Source: Actinomycetota bacterium (GTDB lineage: Bacteria; Actinomycetota; Actinomycetes; S36-B12). Taken from it: DNA of 11,499 nt. A program made the translations under genes and the position numbers. Location of the stretch: NCBI GenBank assembly GCA_027729865.1, contig JAQCBM010000034.1:1-11499 (forward strand), in the 5' to 3' direction. This document shows positions 6,643 through 11,499 of the stretch, in pieces (the stretch's first letter is position 1; the number at the start of each line of letters is the position of its first letter). The notes under the pieces are model-generated. The model ran no database searches, was not told where the DNA came from, and saw nothing but the letters and a program-made list of their open reading frames with translations.

Positions 6643-7374
6643 ATGGGCCACCTACACACCGAGCGGTTGGATCTTCTCGACTCGACGCTGCGCGAGTGGG
6701 ATGCGGTTGTTCTGGCGAGTGATCCTGACGACGGCATCGTGTTGGACCGCTCGGCGTTCTATCCCGGCGGTGGTGGCCAGCCTCCCGACCACGGCGTGCT
6801 GCTGTGGGCCGGGGTGCAAACGCGCATCGAAGGTGCCCGGCGCGGTGACGACATTCGCTTGATTCCCGCCGAAGGTGATCCCCTGCCCCCGGTCGGCACC
6901 GCCGTCCGCGGCGCGCTCGAGGACGATCGCCGAACCGCGCTGATGCGCACGCACTCGGGTCTGCACTTGCTGTCCGGTGTGGTGTTCCGCGACTTCGGTG
7001 CACTGGTCACCGGATCGAACATGGATCCGCTCACGGGGCGCTTGGACTTCAACCTCGAATCCGTGCCCGAGGGATTCAAGGAAGCAGTCGAAGACGCGTG
7101 CAACGCCGAAGTCGATGCCGACCGCGCAATCGAGGCCTACGAACTTCCGCGCGATCAGGCCTTCGAAATTCCCGACATCATCCGAACCGCAACGAACCTG
7201 CTACCCCCAGGTATCGAGATAGTCCGGATCGTGGACATCAAGGGATTGGACGTGCAAGCAGACGGCGGAACGCACGTTGCCTCGACCCGGCAAGTGGGTC
7301 GGATGCGGGTGCAGAAGGTGGAGAACAAGGGCAAGGGCTTCCGGCGAATCCGGATCGCGCTCGAATCGAGCTGA
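6643..7374 (+). CDS. AlaX-type alanyl-tRNA editing hydrolase (free-standing editing domain)
   Basis: 243 aa. It matches the second-additional-domain/AlaRS-like editing proteins that hydrolyse Ser-tRNA(Ala) or Gly-tRNA(Ala) in trans. Seen: the glycine-rich F-Y-P-G-G-G-G-Q-P-x-D loop (39-49), typical of AlaRS editing domains, the zinc-binding H-S-G-L-H motif (His104, His108), and D-G-G-T-H-V (207-212) with His211 as a further ligand. In AlaRS the last motif is C-G-G-T-H-V, so the usual cysteine ligand position is Asp207 here. No aminoacylation domain is present. The length fits medium AlaX proteins that carry the N-terminal beta-barrel part. It starts eight bases after gpm, with AAGGG at 6626-6630 as a ribosome binding site, and is probably co-transcribed. 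Its TGA stop lies inside a palindrome shared with the convergent macro-domain gene. Confidence 0.88.
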   Translation: MGHLHTERLDLLDSTLREWDAVVLASDPDDGIVLDRSAFYPGGGGQPPDHGVLLWAGVQTRIEGARRGDDIRLIPAEGDPLPPVGTAVRGALEDDRRTALMRTHSGLHLLSGVVFRDFGALVTGSNMDPLTGRLDFNLESVPEGFKEAVEDACNAEVDADRAIEAYELPRDQAFEIPDIIRTATNLLPPGIEIVRIVDIKGLDVQADGGTHVASTRQVGRMRVQKVENKGKGFRRIRIALESS

Positions 7375-7391
7375 CGTACTCAGCTCGGATT
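7364..7391. terminator. Bidirectional hairpin containing both convergent stop codons
   Basis: CGAGCTGA (7367-7374), a five-base loop and TCAGCTCG (7380-7387) form a perfect eight-base-pair stem. AAT (7364-7366) and ATT (7389-7391) extend it across one bulged base. The TGA of the AlaX gene is the last codon of the left arm. The TCA of the right arm is the TGA of the macro-domain gene read on the other strand. There is no T run on either side, so terminator activity is inferred from symmetry and position. Confidence 0.5.
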
Positions 7392-7916
7392 CGCTGCAAC
7401 CTCGGATCTGAAGGTTTCGTATGCGTCGTCGTTGAAGAGAACAAAGCGCACCAACGAAATGTTCGGGAATCGACCAAGCGACTCGCGTACTGCTGTCACA
7501 GCAACTGGTGCGGCATCTGCCGCTTGCCAGCCGTAGACACCACAAGAGATGGCCGGGAAAGCCACGCTAGTAGCACCAACCCGATCAGCTTCGGCAAGGC
7601 AATTGCGGTGTGCACTCACGAGATGTTCCACACCGCCGTCCGGGTACTCCCAGTGTTTGGGGCCCACGGTGTGGATCACGAAACGAGTGGGAAGTTGCCC
7701 GGCGCCGGTAGTCACTGCTTTGCCGACCGGCAGACCATTCGGCAACCGATCGCGCCGCAGCGCCTGACATTCGGTCAACAGTTGCGGGCCCGCGGCTGCA
7801 TGAATCGCACCGTCCACTCCACCGCCACCCATCAGACTGGAGTTGGCGGCATTGACGATCGCATCGACAGCCTGCTCGGTGATGTCACCGCGCACCACCT
7901 CGATCGTCGCAGTCAT
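7380..7916 (-). CDS. Macro-domain protein, O-acetyl-ADP-ribose deacetylase/ADP-ribosylhydrolase (YmdB type)
   Basis: 178 aa from ATG at 7916. Macro domains bind ADP-ribose. The YmdB/MacroD type removes acetyl from O-acetyl-ADP-ribose and mono-ADP-ribose from acidic side chains. Seen: G-D-I-T (10-13), V-N-A-A-N-S-S-L-M-G-G-G-G-V-D-G-A-I-H (21-39) with Asn25 and Asp35 at the same positions as in E. coli YmdB, H-T-V-G-P (82-86), and S-C-G-V-Y-G-W (124-130), the phosphate-binding loop. A longer frame reaches 8138 but overlaps DUF2516 and has no family similarity in its first 74 residues. The gap to the DUF2516 stop is 20 bases, so they may be co-transcribed. I see no strong ribosome binding site. 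No ADP-ribosyltransferase toxin partner lies nearby, so housekeeping turnover is more likely than an antitoxin role. Confidence 0.93.
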   Translation of the reverse strand: MTATIEVVRGDITEQAVDAIVNAANSSLMGGGGVDGAIHAAAGPQLLTECQALRRDRLPNGLPVGKAVTTGAGQLPTRFVIHTVGPKHWEYPDGGVEHLVSAHRNCLAEADRVGATSVAFPAISCGVYGWQAADAAPVAVTAVRESLGRFPNISLVRFVLFNDDAYETFRSEVAANPS

Positions 7917-7936
7917 GGGCTGATCGAGCAGCTCGC

Positions 7937-8218
7937 CTAGCGGCCGGTGATGGATTTGATGCGCGGGCGGATATCGAAGACATAGATGAGTGCGATCACC
8001 GCACCGGCGATGCCGAACAGGCTGAGGGTGAGATTCGGCGCGAGTCCGGTGAGCAGCGCCAACCCGGTGAGAACCAGCCACAAGATCTTGCTTTGCCGTC
8101 CGATCGCCGGGAAGGCAGCGGTGGGCGCCCGTAGGCACTCAACGAACGCGAACCCCTTCACCCCCAGCAGAACGACCCAGAGTGCGAGGACGACGATGTT
8201 TTGCACGGCACCGAACAT
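7937..8218 (-). CDS. DUF2516 family small membrane protein
   Basis: 93 aa with three likely membrane helices: about 7-29, 44-60 and 63-81, ending in a short basic tail (R-P-R-I-K-S-I-T-G-R). The pattern with an early F-V-E-C-L-R-A-P (25-32) turn matches the actinobacterial DUF2516 family (Rv0476 in M. tuberculosis), which sits directly downstream of hbhA there, as this gene follows the hbhA-position gene here. The function is unknown. The ATG at 8218 is preceded by TAGCGT and six bases, suggesting a leaderless transcript separate from the upstream genes. A hairpin lies between it and the upstream gene. The macro-domain gene follows after 20 bases. Confidence 0.88.
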   Translation of the reverse strand: MFGAVQNIVVLALWVVLLGVKGFAFVECLRAPTAAFPAIGRQSKILWLVLTGLALLTGLAPNLTLSLFGIAGAVIALIYVFDIRPRIKSITGR

Positions 8219-8230
8219 GTCTCCACGCTA
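8219..8230 (-). promoter_or_regulatory. -10 box and leaderless start of the DUF2516 gene
   Basis: On the minus strand TAGCGT (8225-8230) is followed by GGAGAC and then ATG at 8218. TANNNT at six bases implies that transcription starts at the ATG. The GGAG could look like a ribosome binding site but is only two bases from the ATG, too close to work as one. Confidence 0.5.
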
Positions 8231-8257
8231 CCTGCCGAAGATGAGAGCCGCATGAAC

Positions 8258-8287
8258 GAAGGGCGCCGCCTGGTGGCAGCGCCCTTC
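8258..8287 (-). terminator. Hairpin terminator after the Lys-rich repeat gene
   Basis: GAAGGGCGC (8258-8266) pairs perfectly with GCGCCCTTC (8279-8287). Inside, GCC and GGC add three pairs after one mismatch, leaving a TGGT loop. It begins 21 bases beyond the stop of the repeat protein gene and separates it from DUF2516. There is no T tract, as is common in actinobacteria. Confidence 0.65.
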
Positions 8288-8307
8288 ATGTTCGATTAGC
8301 AGTTGCG

Positions 8308-8694
8308 TTAGACGCCTACGGCTTCGCGCACCAGAACAACGGTCTCGGCAACGTTCTTGCGGACCGAACCAGCAGCGCTGCGAGCGGACTTCACCGAGTC
8401 GGTGACGAAATCGCGGCCACGCTCGGCAGCATCGGTGACCTGAGTCGGTACATCCACCTTGGGTAGGTCCACCTTCGGCAAATCGAACTTCGGAACGTCG
8501 ATCTTGGGGACGTCGATCTTGGGAAGTTCGATCTTCGGCAAGTCGAATTTCGGCAAATCAAAAGGTAGGTCGAACGGCAGGAATGACGATGTCTGCTTCA
8601 CGGTTTCCTTCGCTTCGGGCTTGGTGGTCGCCTTAGTTGCCTTCGTGCTGGCAGTCTTCTTGGCGGCTGTCTTCTTCTTGGGTGTTTCGGTCAT
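8308..8694 (-). CDS. Lys/Ala-rich pentapeptide-repeat protein at the hbhA position
   Basis: 128 aa with three zones. Residues 1-34 are rich in Lys, Ala and Thr (K-K-K-T-A-A-K-K-T), like a histone-H1 or HBHA tail. Residues 41-83 are a tandem repeat of (F/I/V)-(D/E)-(L/V)-P-K. Residues 85-128 look like an amphipathic helix with regular Ala, Val, Arg and Asp (V-T-D-A-A-E-R-G-R-D-F-V). There is no signal peptide or membrane helix. In M. tuberculosis the heparin-binding haemagglutinin HbhA (199 aa) occupies this place between the XRE regulator and DUF2516, but with a coiled coil first and a Lys-rich tail last. The present gene could be a rearranged relative or an unrelated occupant, and I do not assign the hbhA symbol. 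The start overlaps the XRE stop (ATGA) and has AAAGGA at 8701-8706, so the two are co-expressed. Confidence 0.85.
   Translation of the reverse strand: MTETPKKKTAAKKTASTKATKATTKPEAKETVKQTSSFLPFDLPFDLPKFDLPKIELPKIDVPKIDVPKFDLPKVDLPKVDVPTQVTDAAERGRDFVTDSVKSARSAAGSVRKNVAETVVLVREAVGV
8446..8574 (-). repeat. 15-base tandem repeat encoding (F/I/V)-D-(L/V)-P-K units
   Basis: About eight and a half units: FDLP, FDLPK, FDLPK, IELPK, IDVPK, IDVPK, FDLPK, VDLPK, VDVP. At the DNA level the 15-base units are degenerate (for example both TTCGGCAA and TTGGGGAC variants), but two adjacent IDVPK units are nearly identical. Codons vary at third positions, so the amino-acid pattern rather than the DNA appears to be conserved. 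Confidence 0.9.
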
Positions 8695-9092
8695 GATGCG
8701 TCCTTTGTTTCGTGAGCGTCCAGGTTCTCCGGCTGCTCGTTATCTGTGCGTCCGGCGGATGCGTTCTCCGCTTGGAATGCGGCGTAGATCTGCAGCAGCG
8801 TGGTGCGCTGCCGCTCGGTCAAGGTGGCGTCTGCCGCGATGGCGGTGGTGACCGCCTCATCACCTTCACGTTCGTCGAGGATCCCGGCCTGCACGTACAA
8901 GGTCTCCGCGGAGATGCGAAGGCCCTGGGCGATCCGGCTCAGGATTTCCGCGCTGGGCTTGCGCAGCCCGCGCTCGACCTGGCTGAGATAGGGGTTGGAG
9001 ACCTCTGCCGCCTTCGCCAGTTGGCGAAGGGACATCTGGGCTTGATCGCGCTGTTCGCGGATGAAGTCGCCGATCCCGTTGATGCGTGCCAT
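8691..9092 (-). CDS. XRE-family helix-turn-helix transcriptional regulator (Rv0474-like)
   Basis: 133 aa. Residues 8-64 form a Cro/CI-type helix-turn-helix: first HTH helix from S21-L-R-Q-L-A-K-A-A, recognition helix N33-P-Y-L-S-Q-V-E-R, then the family-typical L-R-K-P-S-A-E-I-L-S-R-I-A. Residues about 90-110 are a helix (L-T-E-R-Q-R-T-T-L-L-Q-I-Y) that may mediate dimerisation. The last 20 residues are acidic and disordered-looking. It is upstream of and overlaps the Lys-rich repeat gene by ATGA, the same order as Rv0474-hbhA in M. tuberculosis, so it probably controls that gene and itself. The promoter overlaps a palindrome, which supports autoregulation. The ATG at 9092 has no Shine-Dalgarno sequence but a -10-like box six bases upstream. 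Confidence 0.92.
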   Translation of the reverse strand: MARINGIGDFIREQRDQAQMSLRQLAKAAEVSNPYLSQVERGLRKPSAEILSRIAQGLRISAETLYVQAGILDEREGDEAVTTAIAADATLTERQRTTLLQIYAAFQAENASAGRTDNEQPENLDAHETKDAS

Positions 9093-9127
9093 GTCTCGAG
9101 TATGACCCGAAGTGCTTGCAGATGCAA
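9092..9127 (-). promoter_or_regulatory. Promoter of the XRE regulator operon, leaderless
   Basis: On the minus strand TTGCAT (9122-9127) as -35, a 17-base spacer and CATACT (9099-9104) as -10 are followed by six bases and the ATG. This is the best-formed promoter of the window. The predicted transcription start falls on the A of ATG. Confidence 0.6.
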
Positions 9128-9141
9128 GCGCGAGTGCTTGC
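9111..9141. promoter_or_regulatory. Candidate operator: palindrome GCTTGCA-GA-TGCAAGC plus a direct copy
   Basis: GCTTGCA (9114-9120) and TGCAAGC (9123-9129) form a perfect inverted repeat with a two-base spacer. AGTGCTTGC occurs at 9111-9119 and again at 9133-9141, 22 bases apart (about two helical turns). The palindrome covers the -35 and part of the spacer of the XRE promoter, a good position for repression by the dimeric XRE protein. Confidence 0.6.
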
Positions 9142-9161
9142 TGGAGCGAGCGTGAGATGGG

Positions 9162-10367
9162 TCACCCCACGAGAAGAGCTCCCACGAGCAGCGCGCATCC
9201 GGCCAACCCGACAAAGGGAGTGGCCCCCACCAAAACCCCCGCCAGTCCTCGGCGCCGATCCAGACGCATGGCCGCGAGGTGCGAGATGGCGTAGTAGGTC
9301 AAGATCATCGCCGCGGAAACGCCCAGGGCCAGCACCAGTCCGCCGAGCAGCACCAGGATCGCCGAGCCGAGCGCGGCCGCTATCTCCGCTCGATACGGAA
9401 CCTTGGTCGACTCCCCCACAGCGGCGAAGAACCGCGGTCCGTCACCAGCATCGGCCATCGCGAACAGCGTGCGCCCCACGCCCGCTATCAAGCTCAGCAG
9501 GACTGCGCCGGCAGCGAGCACCGCCGCGACGACGAGCCCCGAACGCAGCCACGAACCAACTTCGGATTCGGCAATGTCCGCGAGCGCGGCCGGACCGACG
9601 GTGATGCCGCGGCCAACTGCGGCGGTAACGATGACCGCGATGAGCACGTAGAGGGCAAGAACGATCGCGAAGGAGATCGCCACAGCACGCGGGATCACGC
9701 GCGCAGGATTGCGAACTTCCTCGCCGAGCACGGTGATGCGGGCGTACCCGGCGAACGCAACGAAGATCAGTGCACTCGCCGCGAGCACGCTCACTGGGTT
9801 GGTGTCGATTTGCGGCAACGTGACATCTGGCTGTGAAAGGACTTGCGCGCCGACGAGGCCCGTGAACAGCAGCAGGATCGCGATCACGATCGTCACCATC
9901 ACTGCAGCAACGCGAGTGGAACGCACCACTCCGCGCAAGTTGAGCGCAAGGACGAGAGCGATCGTAACGAAGGCAACGGTCTTGGCGTTTTCGGGCCAGA
10001 CATACAGCCCGATTGTCAACGCAGCTGCCGAAGCCGACGCCGTTTTGCCGATGATGAACACCACACCAGCGAGCACGCCGGCGGGTCGATTGAGTTGGGC
10101 GCGTCCATAGGCATACACGCCACCGGCGCGCGGAAAACGAGCAGCTAGCCGCGCGGTGGAGGTCGCGTTCAACGAAGCAACCAACCCGGCGATCACCACC
10201 GCTGCGATGAGCCAGGTTCCCGCCCGATCCAGGGCTGGCTGCCAGACAGCGAATACGCCCGTGCCGACCATGGCGCTGACACCCACCACCGCAGCACCGC
10301 CCAATCCGAGCGATCGGGTGAGTCGACTCGGTGGGTCGCTGTGTGTCGGTTCATCCGTTGCTGACAC
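9162..10367 (-). CDS. APC-family amino-acid permease
   Basis: 401 aa from GTG at 10367. An APC-superfamily secondary transporter with about eleven to twelve membrane helices. Seen: the helix-1 unwound motif G-V-S-A-M-V-G-T-G-V-F (29-39), the helix-3 region A-R-F-P-R-A-G-G-V-Y-A-Y (75-86), and the helix-6 region F-V-A-F-A-G-Y (202-208) followed by L-G-E-E-V-R-N-P (214-221), hallmarks of amino acid/polyamine permeases. Substrate is not deducible. At 401 aa it is short for the family and ends soon after the last helix. The open frame extends to 10601 but overlaps dtd. An ATG at 10391 (409 aa) is the alternative start. I favour GTG 10367 because TACGTT lies exactly six bases upstream and neither site has a Shine-Dalgarno sequence. 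Divergent from dtd. Confidence 0.9.
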   Translation of the reverse strand: MSATDEPTHSDPPSRLTRSLGLGGAAVVGVSAMVGTGVFAVWQPALDRAGTWLIAAVVIAGLVASLNATSTARLAARFPRAGGVYAYGRAQLNRPAGVLAGVVFIIGKTASASAAALTIGLYVWPENAKTVAFVTIALVLALNLRGVVRSTRVAAVMVTIVIAILLLFTGLVGAQVLSQPDVTLPQIDTNPVSVLAASALIFVAFAGYARITVLGEEVRNPARVIPRAVAISFAIVLALYVLIAVIVTAAVGRGITVGPAALADIAESEVGSWLRSGLVVAAVLAAGAVLLSLIAGVGRTLFAMADAGDGPRFFAAVGESTKVPYRAEIAAALGSAILVLLGGLVLALGVSAAMILTYYAISHLAAMRLDRRRGLAGVLVGATPFVGLAGCALLVGALLVG

Positions 10368-10379
10368 ACGCTGAACGTA
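10368..10379 (-). promoter_or_regulatory. -10 box and leaderless start of the APC permease
   Basis: On the minus strand TACGTT (10374-10379) is followed by CAGCGT and GTG at 10367. It matches TANNNT at the same six-base spacing seen for other genes in the window. No convincing -35 is visible. If correct, it excludes the ATG at 10391 as start. Confidence 0.45.
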
Positions 10380-10409
10380 CGGGGAACACATGAACAACCG
10401 ATGAAGTGG

Positions 10410-10421
10410 CACGCTGTGCCG
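10410..10421 (+). promoter_or_regulatory. Possible -10 box before dtd
   Basis: CACGCT (10410-10415) is followed by six bases and the dtd ATG. It retains only the A2 and T6 positions of TANNNT and has no -35, so it is listed mainly for its spacing. There is no Shine-Dalgarno sequence upstream of this ATG. Confidence 0.25.
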
Positions 10422-10895
10422 ATGCGAGCGATCATCCAACGTGCACGAGACGCCCGGGTGAGCGTTGCCGGGGAAGTGGTCGGCTCCTTCGATGGGCCGG
10501 GCATCGTGCTCTTGGTGGGTGTTACCCACGACGACGACGCTGCAAAGGCAGCAACCATCGCCGACAAGGTTTACGGCCTGCGCATCTTCGAACATCACCA
10601 CGCGCGCGACCTGGCGTGCTTGCCTCCGTCATCGCCCAAAGAAGTGTCGGCGAAGGACCTCGGCTTACCAGTGTTGGTGATCAGTCAGTTCACTCTGTAT
10701 GCAGAGACGAAGAAAGGGCGGCGACCCACGTGGGATCGCGCCGCTCCTGGACCGCTTGCCGAGCCGCTCGTCGATGCAGTAGCCGAGGCACTGCGCGGCA
10801 TGGGTGCGGAGGTTTCCACCGGCCGGTTCGGTGCGGACATGCAGGTGACTTTCACCAACGACGGACCGATGACGGTGATCGTCGAAGTTGAGTAG
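10422..10895 (+). CDS. dtd: D-aminoacyl-tRNA deacylase (D-Tyr-tRNA deacylase)
   Basis: 157 aa. Dtd removes D-amino acids (and glycine mischarged on tRNA-Ala) from tRNAs in the cytosol. It acts as a homodimer with active sites at the interface. Seen: start M-R-A-I-I-Q-R-A, then R-V-S-V-A-G-E-V-V-G, the S-Q-F-T-L-Y-A motif (88-94) with Thr91, and N-D-G-P-M-T (146-151), the Gly-cisPro chirality checkpoint of the neighbouring subunit. The segment between L-R-I-F and S-Q-F-T (57-87) is longer than I recall for actinobacterial homologues and contains H-H-H-A-R-D-L-A-C-L-P-P. An earlier ATG at 10401 would add seven residues with no family similarity. It is divergent from the APC permease with a 54-base gap. 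With AlaX, it is the second tRNA-proofreading enzyme in the window. Confidence 0.95.
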   Translation: MRAIIQRARDARVSVAGEVVGSFDGPGIVLLVGVTHDDDAAKAATIADKVYGLRIFEHHHARDLACLPPSSPKEVSAKDLGLPVLVISQFTLYAETKKGRRPTWDRAAPGPLAEPLVDAVAEALRGMGAEVSTGRFGADMQVTFTNDGPMTVIVEVE

Positions 10896-10912
10896 CGAGT
10901 CGCCCAGGGAAT

Positions 10913-11499
10913 TCAGCCCAGGACTACGGGCGTTTGACTGGCGCGCATCACGCCATCGGGTGTCACTACATCGAGTTCGGCATCAACGGGGACCGAGCGT
11001 TTGATGATGACCGTGGCGATGGGGCCGAGCTCGTAGTGCTGGCCGCCGGTTCCCACCCAACCGATGTCCTTGCCGTTCCACTGCACCACAGATCCGTGAG
11101 CGGGGGCGTTGTCCACCGAACCGTCAAGGTGCACCAGGGCTAGCCGCCGTGGCGGGTGGCCGAGGTTGTGCACGCGGGCCACAGCTTCTTGACCGCGGTA
11201 ACAGCCCTTGGCCAGGTGCACGCCCGGTCCGATCCAGCCGACCTCGTGCGGCAACGTGCGATGGTCGGTTTCGAAACCCATGCGGGGAACCGCCGCGGCA
11301 ACGCGCAGGGCGTTCCATGCCCACGTCCCGGCCTGCGAATCCCAGGACGCCAGGCGCTCGGCCAGCTGGTCGCGCGGGATGATCACTTCACGACCATCGA
11401 AAGCACCGGGGCGCTGCGGTACGTATTTATCCGCACCCCCGCCCTTGTCCGACCCGGCATCAACCGCGCCGGTGCCGGCGAAGTCGGCGGGGACCAGCC
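10913..11499 (-). CDS. YgfZ/GcvT-like folate-binding protein, C-terminal part (gene runs off the window)
   Basis: The frame is open from the stop at 10913 to the window end (about 195 codons). The N-terminal part lies outside. YgfZ proteins bind tetrahydrofolate and help maintain Fe-S clusters, including that of MiaB. The signature K-G-C-Y-R-G-Q-E is at 11186-11209, with the conserved cysteine present, followed by A-V-A-R-V-H-N-L-G. Before it, G-W-I-G-P-G-V-H-L-A-K is typical of the central region. At about 11423-11478 there is a Gly/Asp-rich insertion (D-A-G-S-D-K-G-G-G-A-D-K) that looks like a flexible loop. A GTG at 11384-11386 could be mistaken for a start, but the coding signal continues upstream. 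Convergent with dtd, with 17 bases between. Confidence 0.92.
   Translation of the reverse strand, partial: LVPADFAGTGAVDAGSDKGGGADKYVPQRPGAFDGREVIIPRDQLAERLASWDSQAGTWAWNALRVAAAVPRMGFETDHRTLPHEVGWIGPGVHLAKGCYRGQEAVARVHNLGHPPRRLALVHLDGSVDNAPAHGSVVQWNGKDIGWVGTGGQHYELGPIATVIIKRSVPVDAELDVVTPDGVMRASQTPVVLG

Noticed and set aside
7917..8138. 74-residue N-terminal extension of the macro-domain protein
   Set aside because: It overlaps DUF2516 in another frame on the same strand, and the YmdB-type similarity begins at the ATG at 7916.
7380..9092. Macro domain, DUF2516 and XRE genes as a toxin-antitoxin or defence cluster
   Set aside because: No ADP-ribosyltransferase toxin, nuclease or other effector is present, and the XRE-(hbhA)-DUF2516 order is a conserved actinobacterial arrangement.
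10392..10601. 70-residue N-terminal extension of the APC permease across dtd
   Set aside because: The region encodes the conserved start of Dtd on the other strand, and the extension has no membrane or family features.
10893..10927. CGCCC...GGGCG hairpin between dtd and the YgfZ gene
   Set aside because: The five-base-pair stem has a loop of over 20 bases and overlaps coding sequence. It is too weak to call a terminator, though the two genes do converge here.
1..11499. Mobile elements, CRISPR arrays, tRNA or rRNA genes
   Set aside because: I saw no transposase or integrase, no regularly spaced repeats with unique spacers (the only tandem repeat is coding), and no cloverleaf or rRNA sequence.

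Overview
This window is chromosomal DNA from a high-GC Gram-positive actinobacterium. CarD, SenX3/RegX3, MshA (mycothiol synthesis), an LpqE-like lipoprotein, DUF2516 and a CarD-IspD gene pair together are diagnostic of Actinomycetes. From memory, the order resembles three M. tuberculosis blocks brought together: carD-lpqE (Rv3583c-Rv3584), the mshA/YbjN/gpm1/senX3/regX3 group (Rv0486-Rv0491) and the XRE/hbhA/DUF2516 group (Rv0474-Rv0476). Placing phoU next to the kinase and regulator genes, and carD-ispD near them, also resembles Streptomyces. I cannot name the genus.

Layout. Bases 1-595 (minus): the first 27 codons of ispD, preceded in its transcript by carD. Bases 660-1166 (plus): an LpqE-type lipoprotein divergent from carD. 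Bases 1237-3059 (minus): regX3 and senX3, overlapping by ATGA, divergent from phoU (3276-3950, plus). Bases 4014-7374 (plus): mshA, a YbjN-family gene, gpm and an AlaX-type alanyl-tRNA editing gene, closely packed. Bases 7380-9092 (minus): an XRE regulator, a small Lys-rich pentapeptide-repeat protein at the hbhA position, DUF2516 and a macro-domain hydrolase. Bases 9162-10367 (minus): an APC-family amino-acid transporter. Bases 10422-10895 (plus): D-aminoacyl-tRNA deacylase. From 10913 to the end (minus): the C-terminal part of a YgfZ-family protein. No stretch over 300 bases lacks a gene.

How the genes work together. SenX3-RegX3-PhoU is a phosphate-sensing module. MshA starts mycothiol synthesis, and a thiol-stress (sigma-R/H type) promoter match in front of carD would fit that physiology. 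AlaX and Dtd are both trans-editing enzymes that clear mischarged tRNA. The remainder is core metabolism (Gpm, IspD) and Fe-S maintenance (YgfZ).

I see no mobile element, CRISPR array, RNA gene or defence island, and no clearly new multi-gene system. The items most worth a second look are: (1) a SenX3 kinase with no membrane segment; (2) a low-complexity (F/I/V)-D-(L/V)-P-K repeat protein where hbhA is expected, with its basic domain at the opposite end; (3) a recurring -10 box exactly six bases before start codons that have no Shine-Dalgarno, pointing to leaderless mRNAs; (4) a sigma-R-like promoter for carD; (5) a palindromic operator on the XRE promoter; (6) two striking convergent hairpins, one of which contains both stop codons.
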